Source: Rhizosphaericola sp047606825 (GTDB taxonomy: Bacteria; Bacteroidota; Bacteroidia; Chitinophagales; Chitinophagaceae). From it: a stretch of 32,764 nucleotides of DNA. A program made the position numbers and the translations under genes. Every line of letters starts with the position of its first letter. Position 1 is the stretch's first letter. This document shows, piece after piece, positions 8,581 to 17,304 of the stretch. Below the pieces are notes generated by a model. It made no database searches. It had not been told where the DNA came from and worked only from the letters and a program-made list of their open reading frames with translations. Location: the NCBI GenBank assembly GCA_047606825.1, contig JASGDY010000049.1, forward strand, positions 1 through 32,764. The letters run 5' to 3'.

Positions 8581-8878
8581 CTATCCATGCTTTAGATTAC
8601 TAATATTGATAGATATTAAGCGTCCGATAGGCTTATTGTTTTTATAGGATTGTACGCGCAATATTTGGGCATCTATTGGAAGCCGAAAAGGCTGCGTATA
8701 GTGTTTAGAATATAAGTCGGGAAAGGAACCGTCGATACTATAACATAAATCCAGTGCATCCATTTCCTTTGCCATTGTACATTTACATCTCCCATTGCTT
8801 GCATTCCATTCGAGGTTGCTACCTCGTTCGTACATACTCGTTGCATATTTAATACTATCTTGGTCAAATTTAAAACAT
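8581..8878 (-). pseudogene. C-terminal remnant of a hexosaminidase-like (chitobiase/GH20 C-terminal type) protein
   Basis: An open frame runs from just after a TAA at about 8879-8881 down to the stop at 8581. There is no good start before an internal ATG at 8835, and its product begins mid-domain. The readable protein (about 98 residues) contains DALDLCYSIDGSFPDLYSKH followed by YTQPFRLP and a small beta-rich end. This matches the pattern IxYTxDGxxPxxxSxxYxxPf of the C-terminal beta domain found after GH20 beta-N-acetylhexosaminidases and some other glycosidases. I read it as the surviving tail of a glycosidase gene that once stood in front of susC. It could alternatively be a tail from another enzyme family with the same FN3-associated domain. 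No upstream catalytic domain is visible in any frame. Confidence 0.5.
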
Positions 8879-8916
8879 GCTTATGCTTAGTTCTGACAAT
8901 ATCGACAATAAATCTA

Positions 8917-8930
8917 CGGTAGCGTTATCG
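8917..8930. promoter_or_regulatory. possible second, weaker LacI-type operator
   Basis: The 14 bases CGGTAGCGTTATCG match the core of the 54-bp palindrome (CGATAACGTTATCG) at 12 of 14 positions; over 18 bases the match is 13. One half (CGTTATCG) is perfect and the other is degraded. It lies about 420 bases from the main palindrome, between the regulator gene and susC. A regulator bound at both sites could loop the DNA, but the match may also be chance. Confidence 0.3.
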
Positions 8931-9057
8931 ATGCTTTTCGCGGCCATTTTCGGTTAATCTCACATTAAGCATCTCTGTAGCCTAGTTGTTTATAAATCAT
9001 AACTAGTACTTTTGTATTTTGCATAGGTACTGCGCAGAACAAAATTGAGCACAGTGC

Positions 9058-9138
9058 ATGGATTCTTTCAAAGCATTACTTATCCGATATGAAGTGAAAG
9101 GTATAAGGCGATGGAATTATCATGGTCAGCACTAGGTC
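9058..9138 (+). pseudogene. possible transposase C-terminal fragment
   Basis: A short plus-strand frame starting at the ATG at 9058 reads MDSFKALLIRYEVK and then loses sense, ending at TAG within 27 codons, with an in-frame TGA just upstream. FKxLLIRYExK followed by a tryptophan resembles the C-terminal end of DDE transposases of Bacteroidota insertion sequences, where the segment precedes a hydrophobic helix. No inverted repeats, target duplication or other transposase parts were found. The rest of 8880-9225 shows no gene and looks like decayed DNA between the regulator and the hexosaminidase-like remnant. The assignment is tentative. Confidence 0.25.
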
Positions 9139-9225
9139 AGTTATAGCTTGTTCATTTTAGCGTTTACAATGCAGCTACAAAGTTGATAGATTTAGAGGCA
9201 ATATAGGGACGCCTTCGAACCGTCT

Positions 9226-10266
9226 TTACGCTTCTCTATGAAGAGCAACGGACTGTCGAACTATTAGTTTATTGGGTAGAATGATGTCGCGTTTGTCAAA
9301 ATGTTGTATGCGGATATGTTTTATAAGCAACTCGCAACTTTTAATTCCTATTTCGTAGGCGGGTTCTTCGATTGATGTCAGAGTTGGTTCGATTATCTCT
9401 CCCATTGGGTCGTTGGTGAAACCAATGACGGCGACCTCGTCCCCCACCTTTATGCCGCGTGCTTTCAATGCCAGTATTGCTCCTATTGCTTTCCGGTCGT
9501 TCGCCGCGAAAATGGCGTTAAAGGAAACTTGGTTGTTGATCAGCCTTTCGACGTCCTGTTCACCATCCTCCCTTGAGAAACCAGAATATGCTACCATAGA
9601 CTCATTGTATGGAATCTCAGCTTCGCTGAGTGCCATTTTGTAGCCTTCCAATCGTTGCTGGGTCATCTTTAAGTTTTTTGGGCCTGTAAGGTGTACAATA
9701 TTTCTGAACCCATTGGAAAGCAAAAATGCAGTAGCATCGTATGCGCCTCTAATATCGTTTTGCATGACCCTTGAAACATTTTTTTCGTGTGGAACTTTGT
9801 CAAAGAAAACTATAGGCATGCCTTTCTTAATCAATTTGTCGAAATAGGTAAAGTCATGAGAACTGGACGCTATGGACACTAATAGGCCGTCCAATGCATT
9901 AGTGGCGATATTGCTTACTAATTCCTGTTCTTTTTTTGGGTCATCGTTGGTGATGAACAAAATGATGTTGTATCCTTTGGAATAGGCATAATCTTGTATG
10001 CCTGAGATGACTTTTGCATAATAGTAGTTGGTAATAAATGGCAAAACAATACCTATGTTCTTGGTCTTTCCGGAAGCAAGTGCGGCCGCGCTTTTATTGG
10101 GTTGGAATTCCATTGTCTTCGCCAAATCCAAAATCATACTTCTTGTTTCTGGGCTGATGTCATGGGTATTCCTAAATGCTCTTGAAACTGTAGCAACAGA
10201 CACATTAAGCATTTTCGCCAAATCTACAATTCCAAAAGGTCTATTTTTGCGGTTCTCCTCTCGCAT
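9226..10266 (-). CDS. LacI/GalR-family transcriptional regulator
   Basis: This 346-residue protein has the standard LacI layout. The N-terminal helix-turn-helix is GIVDLAKMLNVSVATVSRAF (about 13-32). A hinge region follows, with the minor-groove helix NKSAAALASGKTKNIG. The periplasmic-binding-protein-like effector domain starts at IGIVLPFITNYYYAKVISGI and contains DGLLVS, HLTG, FAANDRKAIGAI and VAVIGFTNDPMGEIIEPTLTSI, all landmark segments of the family. It is intact, and the ATG at 10266 gives a normal length. It lies upstream of, and on the same strand as, the SusCD-GH109-NagBA operon, and a perfect palindrome of LacI-operator type stands before that operon's promoter. I infer control of amino-sugar glycan use, with an unknown sugar or sugar phosphate as effector. 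Control of the fructan locus ending 164 bases away is possible but less likely, since that locus has its own sensor. Confidence 0.92.
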   Translation of the reverse strand: MREENRKNRPFGIVDLAKMLNVSVATVSRAFRNTHDISPETRSMILDLAKTMEFQPNKSAAALASGKTKNIGIVLPFITNYYYAKVISGIQDYAYSKGYNIILFITNDDPKKEQELVSNIATNALDGLLVSIASSSHDFTYFDKLIKKGMPIVFFDKVPHEKNVSRVMQNDIRGAYDATAFLLSNGFRNIVHLTGPKNLKMTQQRLEGYKMALSEAEIPYNESMVAYSGFSREDGEQDVERLINNQVSFNAIFAANDRKAIGAILALKARGIKVGDEVAVIGFTNDPMGEIIEPTLTSIEEPAYEIGIKSCELLIKHIRIQHFDKRDIILPNKLIVRQSVALHREA

Positions 10267-10430
10267 ATGAAATCATACTATGAAAACGAAAGTTAAGTTA
10301 TTTCTGCCATATAGCTGTAGAATCTTTAAAAATGAGGTCGCCGACTGCGGTGGCAACAAGTAAACAGGGTGAACGAATGTTTTTTACGTGTAAAGACGCT
10401 TTTTGTAACATCTTGAGGTAAGACTGCTTG

Positions 10431-11888
10431 CTATTTTATCTTGACGGTCGTCATCGGCGCATGCGGGAAGAAGATGCTGGTCATGGTCGTCAGGCCGTCG
10501 TCGGCAAACAGCTCCACGGAGGTCCTGTCCACTACCAACTGCAGGCGGATGCTCTTGCTGTCTGAAAACCTTGGCGCGGAGTGCCTTCCCGCAAAGTTTT
10601 TGTTGAAGTCGACAATGCCGGACTGCGTCCGGTCGATATAGTACCGGTCGGCGGTTTTGTCGTATCCTACTTTGACGGCGTCGCCCTTGTCATTGGACAG
10701 TTCGATTGTGAGGTCGCCGACGGAAAGTTTTTCCAGGTCCAGTTTGAATGTCCCATGGGTGCCCAGCCTTCTGGTGGTCTCCGCGCCGTCCTTTAGCTTG
10801 ACGGACAGGGTCTGTCCTTGGAAGCCACGTAATTTGTTGAAGGGTTTGGATGCCACGAGGTATCGGCCGCCGACTTTTTGTAGGGAAAGTTCGCGTGCGG
10901 TCGTCATCGCGCTGCGCCAGTTCTGCGTGGGGACGACCTGCGCGTACTCCCAGTTGCCCATCCATCCGAGGAAGATCCGCCGGCTGCCGGTGTTGGACCA
11001 GGTGACGCCCGCGTACTCGTCCGGGCCGTAGTCGAGCCATTTCGTCGCTGTGTCGTCGGGCGTGAACGCATGCCCGTCGAAGCCCCCGGTGAAATACTGG
11101 GTGGCCGAGCCGCCGTTCGGCCCGCCCGGGTTGAGGTTGACGACCAGCACCCAGACCTGCCTCCCCTGGTAGTCCAGCGGGAACAGGTCGGGGCATTCCC
11201 ACACGCCGCCGTGTGCGCCCGACGTCCTGCCAAAAGTGCTTTCCTCTTTCCAGTCTTTCAGGTCGGCCGACGCGTAGAACGTGATGTGGTCAAGCGTTGC
11301 CAAGGTCATGACCCATTTGTTCTGGGGCGCATACCAGAAGACCTTCGGGTCGCGGAAGTCCCTGATGCCGGGATTTCTGACGACAGGGTTGCCCGCATAT
11401 TTTGTCCATGTCCTCCCTTCGTCGAGGCTGTAGGCGATGTTTTGGTTCTGGAACCTGTCGGAGCCCGCTTTCTCCTGTTCTGCGTTGTGGCTGGTGTAGA
11501 CGGCGACCATCGCATCCTTGCCGAAACCAGCGGTATTGCTAGCGTCGATGACCGCGCTGCCCGAAAAAATCGTCCCCAGCGAATCGGGATACAGCGCAAT
11601 GGGCAGCTCTTCCCAGGACAGCAGGTCCCTGCTCGCCGCGTGTCCCCAGTGCATCGGTCCCCAGACCGTGCTGTCCGGGTTGTACTGGAAGAACAGGTGG
11701 TAGACGCCGTCGTGGTACACCATACCGTTCGGGTCGTTCATCCAGCCCTTTACCGGCGTGAAGTGGAAAAGTGGGCGGTATTGCTCGCCGGAGTTTTGCG
11801 TGTAGCTTTGGGCTGTGGCGATAAGAGGCACGAAGAACACGGCGGCGGGGAAATATTTTAAGATTCTCATAAACTTAGGTTTATTCAT
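10431..11888 (-). CDS. GH32 exo-acting beta-fructosidase (levanase/inulinase type)
   Basis: This 485-residue protein has an N-terminal signal peptide (AAVFFVPLIATAQ, cleavage near residue 26). The GH32 five-blade propeller carries all three catalytic motifs: WMNDPNG with nucleophile Asp52, FRDPK with Asp180, and WECPDLF with acid/base Glu231. A C-terminal beta-sandwich ends in DRTSVELFADDGLTTMTSIFFP, typical of GH32. Lacking a lipobox, it is probably periplasmic and releases fructose from fructo-oligosaccharides imported by the SusCD pair. The ATG at 11888 overlaps the stop of the upstream thioredoxin-like gene by four bases (ATGA), which favours this start over the internal Met7. It is the last gene of the fructan operon. 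The DNA is GC-rich (63% in one counted line), unlike the LacI gene next to it. Confidence 0.95.
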   Translation of the reverse strand: MNKPKFMRILKYFPAAVFFVPLIATAQSYTQNSGEQYRPLFHFTPVKGWMNDPNGMVYHDGVYHLFFQYNPDSTVWGPMHWGHAASRDLLSWEELPIALYPDSLGTIFSGSAVIDASNTAGFGKDAMVAVYTSHNAEQEKAGSDRFQNQNIAYSLDEGRTWTKYAGNPVVRNPGIRDFRDPKVFWYAPQNKWVMTLATLDHITFYASADLKDWKEESTFGRTSGAHGGVWECPDLFPLDYQGRQVWVLVVNLNPGGPNGGSATQYFTGGFDGHAFTPDDTATKWLDYGPDEYAGVTWSNTGSRRIFLGWMGNWEYAQVVPTQNWRSAMTTARELSLQKVGGRYLVASKPFNKLRGFQGQTLSVKLKDGAETTRRLGTHGTFKLDLEKLSVGDLTIELSNDKGDAVKVGYDKTADRYYIDRTQSGIVDFNKNFAGRHSAPRFSDSKSIRLQLVVDRTSVELFADDGLTTMTSIFFPHAPMTTVKIK

Positions 11889-12361
11889 CTTTCAAGACTT
11901 TTAAGTTGTGATAATAAATCCGGAAACCCTTTTTCGTCGTAATAGGTTTTCACAAGGTCTCCGTTTTTGGCGTACAACGCCAGGAAAGGAAGCGAGGAGA
12001 GATGGTAATATTTTTTCAGGAAAAAAGAATTGCCCTCGGTTCCCAGATAAAAATTAGGATGCTTGTCCAGCCCGTATTTTCTGGAAAATTTGCCGACTTC
12101 CGCCGTTGGGTAATATGTTACCATTGCCACGGACGTTTTGTCAAATGCGTGGATATGTTCGACGATGTTTTTTGTCAGCAATTGGCAATGTTCACAGTCC
12201 GGTAGAAAGTAAACCAACACAATCGGTCTGCCCATTGGGAGTTGTGTCGCTCCAAACACCTTGTTGTCTTCCTGCAACATCCTGAACGGCGGAAGTTTGT
12301 TGTGCTGCGCATTGACATACGCCGTCATGATGCAAAACAGCGACAACAGGCAGGTTTTCAT
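11885..12361 (-). CDS. thioredoxin-fold protein with CxxC, exported
   Basis: I choose the ATG at 12359-12361 (158 residues) because it opens directly on a signal peptide, MKTCLLSLFCIMTAYVNAQ. An upstream ATG at 12418 would add 19 polar residues in front. The mature protein has a thioredoxin/TlpA-like core: IVLVYFLPDCEHCQLL with the redox pair CEHC near residues 55-58, VAMVTYYPTAEVGKFSRKYG, and a cis-Pro-like SSLPFLALYAKNGDLVKTYY strand. It should act in the periplasm as a thiol-disulfide protein, partner unknown. It lies between the two GH32 genes in the fructan operon and is translationally coupled to the second (4-base overlap). That place is unusual, and its role in fructan use is not evident. 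The fold assignment is fairly sure, the function open. Confidence 0.75.
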   Translation of the reverse strand: MKTCLLSLFCIMTAYVNAQHNKLPPFRMLQEDNKVFGATQLPMGRPIVLVYFLPDCEHCQLLTKNIVEHIHAFDKTSVAMVTYYPTAEVGKFSRKYGLDKHPNFYLGTEGNSFFLKKYYHLSSLPFLALYAKNGDLVKTYYDEKGFPDLLSQLKSLER

Positions 12362-12485
12362 GGTACTGGCAAACCGCCTGTCACTGTTGTGTAAGGAAGC
12401 TTGTGTCATTCTTTCCATTTATCAATATCTGCCGGTAAATATAATTTCAGACGACATTCTGGACAAATATTTCGGGGATAGGCAT

Positions 12486-14027
12486 TCAATAACCATAAAG
12501 ACCCAACGCCTTAAAGGTTACACTTCCACCAACAGAATAGAGCCCCCATTGCGCATTGGGCAGCCAATAGCTACGCCCGGTAAGGCTCGTGACGCCGTTA
12601 ATATGCACGACAAAGGATGTATTGTCAATGACAATTTCTACGGTGATATCGCCACTGGTGCTTGCCGTGTAAGGGATTGTCGCATCGACATATTCCGCAT
12701 CGGACTGGACTTTGGCAATCGTCGCCGCACCCGACTGAAATCTTATTTTATAGTAATCAGTGTTGTCCGGACGCGCCCAGCCAAATACAAACCCTGCGTC
12801 ATCGGAGTCGGTAAGTCCGCTAATGGTTGCGGCTATCCGTTTCTGTCCGCTGATGCGGTCAAAATGTACCGCGCCGGCAGACTGTAGGGTATAGTCGCTA
12901 CCCGAGTTGCTAGCACTGGTCGCATCGACCTGTTCCAAAGTTGCCGACTTGCTGAGCAGCTCGGACTGGACCTGCGGTGTGGTCGTGGCAAGCGTTCCGT
13001 CGCTGTTTTGCACCAACTGGTGCACGATGAGGTTGCCGGCCCAAGTTTTGCTGCCGTAGTCGGTGCTGCCGTCTTTGCGGTAGTTCCATCCGAAAAGGTA
13101 TCGGTTGGAGCCGTCGGACTGCGTTCTTGCACCATAGAAATACCCGCCGTCCAGCGTGTTTTGTGTCGGGGCAGTGAATGGGCCGGAGGCCGATGATGCT
13201 GTCAAATATTTGACTGTGCTGGATTCCTGGTCAGAATACACCATATACCACGTACTGCCCATCTTGAACATGTCGGGGCATTCCAACATGCCTGTGACGG
13301 AGGACGATGCCGTATAAATCGGTCCAGACAAAGTCCATTCGTCGGTCGATGGATCTGTACTCTTGAACAGTGTAACGACAGCGTTGTCTCCATATTTTGC
13401 CGTTACCAGCATCCAGTATTGGCCATCTTCGTCATTGTAAAAAACAAAAGGATCCCTGAAATCGCTGGTGCCATAGCCTGTCGGTGGGGTCAAGCTGAAA
13501 TCCTCGTTTTTGGTCCAATTCTTCAAATCGGTACTGGTGGCATATTTTACCGTTTCGGCAGGGTTGGAGGCAATCCAAGTTGCCGTTCCATTGTGTCCCG
13601 TGTAATAAAAATAGTAGGTAGAACCAACCTTGACAACCGAACCCGTTCCCAACGCCATGTCCTGGTCGGCGGTGCTGGAATAATTAATCATTTTGCCATC
13701 GTAACTATAGGTGAGCAAGTCGGACGTTTCAAGCGCATGTATGGGATGGAATCCACCACCGTCCGCATCCGAAGCTGCATCGCCATCGTGCAAATAAAAA
13801 ACATGGAACGTGCCGTTGTCATAATATGGCATTACGTCTCCGACATATCCGGAAGAGTAGTAAGTCGTACCTGCAAACGACAACCATTGCGTCGGCGGTG
13901 CGGGAAAAATGGATTTAGGGTTGGTCAGGTCATCGGCATTATAGCTGGCGTTTTCCTTTTTGCAGGAACAGCACAGGACTGAAACCGCAAACAGCAATGC
14001 GCCGTATATCGTATTGTATTTATACAT
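12486..14027 (-). CDS. GH32 surface lipoprotein, probable endo-levanase
   Basis: The ATG at 14025-14027 gives 513 residues; a TTG eight codons earlier is possible but less likely. A lipoprotein signal ends in a cysteine cluster (VLCCSC, residues 17-22), so the mature enzyme is probably lipid-anchored and surface exposed. GH32 catalytic positions are YVGDVMPYYDNGTFHVFYL (Asp64, replacing the WMNDPNG motif), FRDPF (Asp192) and LECPDMF (Glu249). The GDxMPYY variant, the long C-terminal beta-sandwich and the lipid anchor resemble the endo-levanase BT1760 of Bacteroides thetaiotaomicron. Expected role: cutting levan outside the cell into oligosaccharides for the SusCD pair. It sits directly downstream of the DUF4960-type lipoprotein. 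GH32 membership is certain; endo action on beta-2,6 fructan is inferred by analogy. Confidence 0.9.
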   Translation of the reverse strand: MYKYNTIYGALLFAVSVLCCSCKKENASYNADDLTNPKSIFPAPPTQWLSFAGTTYYSSGYVGDVMPYYDNGTFHVFYLHDGDAASDADGGGFHPIHALETSDLLTYSYDGKMINYSSTADQDMALGTGSVVKVGSTYYFYYTGHNGTATWIASNPAETVKYATSTDLKNWTKNEDFSLTPPTGYGTSDFRDPFVFYNDEDGQYWMLVTAKYGDNAVVTLFKSTDPSTDEWTLSGPIYTASSSVTGMLECPDMFKMGSTWYMVYSDQESSTVKYLTASSASGPFTAPTQNTLDGGYFYGARTQSDGSNRYLFGWNYRKDGSTDYGSKTWAGNLIVHQLVQNSDGTLATTTPQVQSELLSKSATLEQVDATSASNSGSDYTLQSAGAVHFDRISGQKRIAATISGLTDSDDAGFVFGWARPDNTDYYKIRFQSGAATIAKVQSDAEYVDATIPYTASTSGDITVEIVIDNTSFVVHINGVTSLTGRSYWLPNAQWGLYSVGGSVTFKALGLYGY

Positions 14028-14086
14028 GATTCTTTTTTTGTTGGTTTCCAAATACCGAAGCAGCGTGGCTGATGCCTCGGCTTGTG

Positions 14087-15481
14087 TTACTGTTTGCTTA
14101 AATAACCCAATACATTGTTAGTCAATAGCTGGATATTGGATATATATGCATTTGTCGGCTGGTTGGCACTATTGGTCGGGTCGGCCTCCGAATACCAGTC
14201 GTAGCATCCGGCGCCGATGACAATTGCCGCTCCATGTGCGTCCGTCTTGGCAAATTCTGCCATGGTTACCTGGCTGGAATGGTATTGGTCTCCCTCAGAG
14301 CTTCCCAAATCGATGCCACCGGTCTCAGACCTCCAGACTGCAGCGGTACCAAAGTCGCCCCAATCCGTCCCTATGTGCCATTGCGCGGTGTTGTTATGTC
14401 TGTAACATCCATTGGAAAGCATATAGGCGGTAGCGTAGGCTTTGTCGGATGTCAGTGTCAGCCCGGCGAATGCGGCATGGTCTTCATGACCTGCGAAAGA
14501 GATTCCCCACGGATATGTTGCCTCCAGCCATACAGGACTGTCAGACCATGCGTTATTGGGACCTTTTCCCGAAGGGACAATGCCCAGCGCATCGACATAC
14601 AGTGCCGCAAAGGAACTTAACAGGAAATTACCGCCATCGGCATAGTAGGTCTGGAACGTCGCCAGAACCGTGGCGTCGGAGGCTATCGTAGGGAGCGTCT
14701 GGGTGTCATCTTCATGCCACCAGACGATTTTGTACTCGGTTAGATCGACCGTTCCTTTCTTGATGGCTGTAAATGACACATATTCGGCAAGCGAGTTGAC
14801 GGAGGACAGCCAAGTCCACGCCGCATTTTCGTCGACATTGGATATGTCGCTGGCACTTGCCGCCGTGCCGAGGAACGCAACGGTCTCAGGTGTCGTTACC
14901 GTGACCGTGTAGGTCACAGTTGCGGTGTCTTTTGTGACGGTGTAAGTAACTGGATTGGTAAAATCAACCGTCGTCCCGGACGTCGGTGATATGGAGGCGC
15001 CGTCGGCCAATGTGATTTCGGGGGCAAGTGCAGTCAGGTCAAGCAATGGCGAAACAGAAGCCGTAATGGTTCGGTTCGTTTCGTTGATGGTGCCTGTTAC
15101 GCCGCCTACGACAAAGGATTCTATCGCAGGCGTTTCTTTTGCGACGGCACTGTATGTCTTATATATGTTGCCATTGATGACTTTGTAGGTCACGCTGCTG
15201 GTCATGTCGACGGCGGTGCCGGATGCAGGGCTGACCGTAGCGCTACTTGCAACCGTAATCGTCGGCGATACGGATGTGCGGTCAAAGCCAAATGGAACGG
15301 TTATCGAAATCGAGTCCGTGGAGTCGTTGATAACCCCCTGAATGGCACCCACCGCAAAGCTCGAAATCTTTACATCTGTGTCCAGTTGCAGGTTGCCCGT
15401 GGCAAATTTATCCTTGGAACATCCAAGTAAATAAACAGCCGCGAGCATCAGTGCCGATAAATATTTGCTTGCTTTTTTCAT
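14087..15481 (-). CDS. DUF4960-type surface lipoprotein, probable levan-binding protein
   Basis: This 464-residue protein has a lipoprotein signal (AAVYLLGC, Cys21). Two similar beta domains of about 80 residues follow (DUF5018-like). The first runs KISSFAVGAIQGVINDSTDSISITVPF to SSVTYKV; the second repeats the pattern IESFVVGGVTGTINETNRTITASVSP to NPVTYTV. The C-terminal half (from about residue 200) is globular and aromatic-rich: VAFLGTAAS, IVWWHEDD, GPNNAWSDSPVW, WHIGTDWGDFGTAAVW and VIGAGCYDWYS. This arrangement resembles DUF4960 proteins in the SusE/F-like position of fructan loci, such as BT1761, a levan-binding surface protein. No catalytic motif is visible, so binding of fructan at the surface is the likely job. 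It lies between susD and the surface GH32. Confidence 0.78.
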   Translation of the reverse strand: MKKASKYLSALMLAAVYLLGCSKDKFATGNLQLDTDVKISSFAVGAIQGVINDSTDSISITVPFGFDRTSVSPTITVASSATVSPASGTAVDMTSSVTYKVINGNIYKTYSAVAKETPAIESFVVGGVTGTINETNRTITASVSPLLDLTALAPEITLADGASISPTSGTTVDFTNPVTYTVTKDTATVTYTVTVTTPETVAFLGTAASASDISNVDENAAWTWLSSVNSLAEYVSFTAIKKGTVDLTEYKIVWWHEDDTQTLPTIASDATVLATFQTYYADGGNFLLSSFAALYVDALGIVPSGKGPNNAWSDSPVWLEATYPWGISFAGHEDHAAFAGLTLTSDKAYATAYMLSNGCYRHNNTAQWHIGTDWGDFGTAAVWRSETGGIDLGSSEGDQYHSSQVTMAEFAKTDAHGAAIVIGAGCYDWYSEADPTNSANQPTNAYISNIQLLTNNVLGYLSKQ

Positions 15482-15526
15482 ATTGCAAAATTTTATAGAG
15501 TAAAAAAATACGGTGGTCCTCCTTAC

Positions 15527-17275
15527 CTAGTATCCGTAATTCTGTTGATAAAGGTTCTTGCTGAAATTAATCTGGTTGAGCGGCAACGGAAGGTATTCAT
15601 GTTTGTTCTGGGTAAAATACCCGTCGCTCAGGAACGAATATCTTGTTTTCTCCGTCGTGAAATAGGTATTCATTACATCGTCGGCTACACCCCACCGTAC
15701 CAGGTCAAAGAAACGGCTTCCTTCTTCTGCCATTTCCAGTCTTCTTTCAAATCTTAGGGCTTTACGTGCGTTGGCCTGTGTCCAGTCGATGTTGGTGTCG
15801 GCAACGTAGGGTTTGACCAGATAGTTGCCTTCTGCGTTGCCGTCGGCATCGACGAGCAAGGCGGTGCTGGCAGCAGCCCGGTCTCTCAACTGGTTGACAA
15901 GGTCAAGTGCCTCGTCCTGCCTTCCCAGTTCTATCAGTGCCTCTGCACGCATCAGCAGGACATCGGCATACCGCAGTACAATCCTATTTTTGGAATTGCC
16001 ATAGAAAGGGTCAAGGTGTACCCATTCGGAGCTGTTGGGGCTGATGTTTTCTTTCAACGAGGCGTAATAACCGTATACGCCAGGCGTCCTGTTCCAACTG
16101 TCTACATAGGTAAGCGTCTCGTCATATTTCCATGTACGTCCCGATATGGCAACGGTATGGTCTAGGCGAGGGTCGATGTTGTCCGTTGACGGGTCGACGT
16201 TGGTCGTGTTGAAATCGTCAAGAAGCGGAAGTCCGTTAGCGTCGGTCTTGTACGCATTTACAAGGTTCTGGCTGGGTTTCTTGAAATCGCAGCAGCCCAA
16301 ACCCTGCGGAACGCTCAAAACATCTCCAAAGTTAAGGCGACCGTAAGTGGTTCCGTCGTCATTGGAATACTGTACCGCCCAAATCGATTCTTTCCCGTTT
16401 TCATAGCTGCCCGGCATAAAATTATAGGCAATGTCCGATTCCAGCCCATAGGTCGTATTTGCCAATACCTGGTCGGTGGCATCGACTACTTCCTGTAGAT
16501 AGGTCGCATTGATAGTGGTGACATTGTTGGCATCGTCCTGCATATACGCCTGGTAAAGCCTTGTTTTGGCAAGGTAGGCATAGGCTGCCGCCTGGTCTGG
16601 ACGCCCTACGTCCGTCTTCGTTTCCGGAAGGTTGGCGGCAGCGTATTCAAAGTCCGACGCGATTTTTTCCCAAAGTTCATCATTGCTGTAAGACCTGTTG
16701 CCCACCGTGTCGTAACTGTCGCGAGATACATATTCGTCGATGTAGGGCATGTACTTGAACAGGAGCTTCAGCTGGAAATACCAATGCGCCCGCAGGAAAC
16801 GCATCTCGGCCATTCTGTGCGTTTTTTCAGCGTAGGAAGATTCGTCCACGGACTCGATAGCATTAAGTGCAGCGTTGGCCCTCGATATCCCGATGTACAT
16901 CAGGTACCATATCCCGTCAATCTCATCAAAATCGCTCCTTGTATTGTAGAAGGTTTCGATATAGTGGAAATCCTGTATGTCCGAAGTGGACGCGCCTCCT
17001 TTGTATGCGTCGTCGGAACGTACGTCGCCGTATATCCACATGCTGAAGGGTTTGTCGTAATGGTCGTTGGCCAAGGCGGCGTACGCGGCGATGACAAGCT
17101 TTTCAGCACCGTCCTCGGTATCGGTCTCTTCAGTGCTGATGGTTGCCTTAGGGTTGATGTCGAGTTTTTTGTCACAACCAGAAAGCGCGGTGGCAACAAA
17201 ACATCCAATTAGCACAGCCTTGTTTAGGAAGCTGGTTGCTATTTTTGCTGTTGAAGATATATATGTGCATTTCAT
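15527..17275 (-). CDS. SusD/RagB-like outer-membrane fructan-binding lipoprotein
   Basis: This 582-residue protein has a lipoprotein signal ATALSGC (Cys34) followed by DKKLDINPKATIS, a typical mature start. The helical SusD core is visible in ANAALNAIESV, AEMRFLRAHWYFQLK (TPR-like) and DQAAAYAYLAKTRLYQAYM. The C-terminal signature is ADVLLMRAEALIELGRQDEALDLVNQLRDRA followed by RKALRFERRLEMAEEGSRFFDLVRWG, characteristic of the main SusD/RagB family (unlike the SusD_2 protein of the left locus). It should be a surface lipoprotein capping the SusC barrel encoded 29 bases upstream. The neighbouring GH32 genes indicate fructan, probably levan, as ligand. The long mixed N-terminus before the lipobox is slightly unusual, but no better start is present. 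Confidence 0.94.
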   Translation of the reverse strand: MKCTYISSTAKIATSFLNKAVLIGCFVATALSGCDKKLDINPKATISTEETDTEDGAEKLVIAAYAALANDHYDKPFSMWIYGDVRSDDAYKGGASTSDIQDFHYIETFYNTRSDFDEIDGIWYLMYIGISRANAALNAIESVDESSYAEKTHRMAEMRFLRAHWYFQLKLLFKYMPYIDEYVSRDSYDTVGNRSYSNDELWEKIASDFEYAAANLPETKTDVGRPDQAAAYAYLAKTRLYQAYMQDDANNVTTINATYLQEVVDATDQVLANTTYGLESDIAYNFMPGSYENGKESIWAVQYSNDDGTTYGRLNFGDVLSVPQGLGCCDFKKPSQNLVNAYKTDANGLPLLDDFNTTNVDPSTDNIDPRLDHTVAISGRTWKYDETLTYVDSWNRTPGVYGYYASLKENISPNSSEWVHLDPFYGNSKNRIVLRYADVLLMRAEALIELGRQDEALDLVNQLRDRAAASTALLVDADGNAEGNYLVKPYVADTNIDWTQANARKALRFERRLEMAEEGSRFFDLVRWGVADDVMNTYFTTEKTRYSFLSDGYFTQNKHEYLPLPLNQINFSKNLYQQNYGY

Positions 17276-17304
17276 CTCAGATCATGTTTTGACAATGAAA
17301 AAAA

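Noticed and set aside
8673..8867. Small minus-strand frame (64 codons) overlapping the hexosaminidase-like remnant
   Set aside because: It is a different frame of the same DNA with no recognisable pattern; the remnant's own frame carries the beta-domain motif.
11070..11861. Plus-strand open frame (263 codons) opposite the exo-GH32
   Set aside because: Antisense to a GH32 gene with all catalytic motifs; the composition is an artefact of GC-rich codons.
12261..12887. Plus-strand frame (208 codons) across the end of the surface GH32 and the thioredoxin-like gene
   Set aside because: It runs antisense across two well-supported genes and shows no motif or signal.
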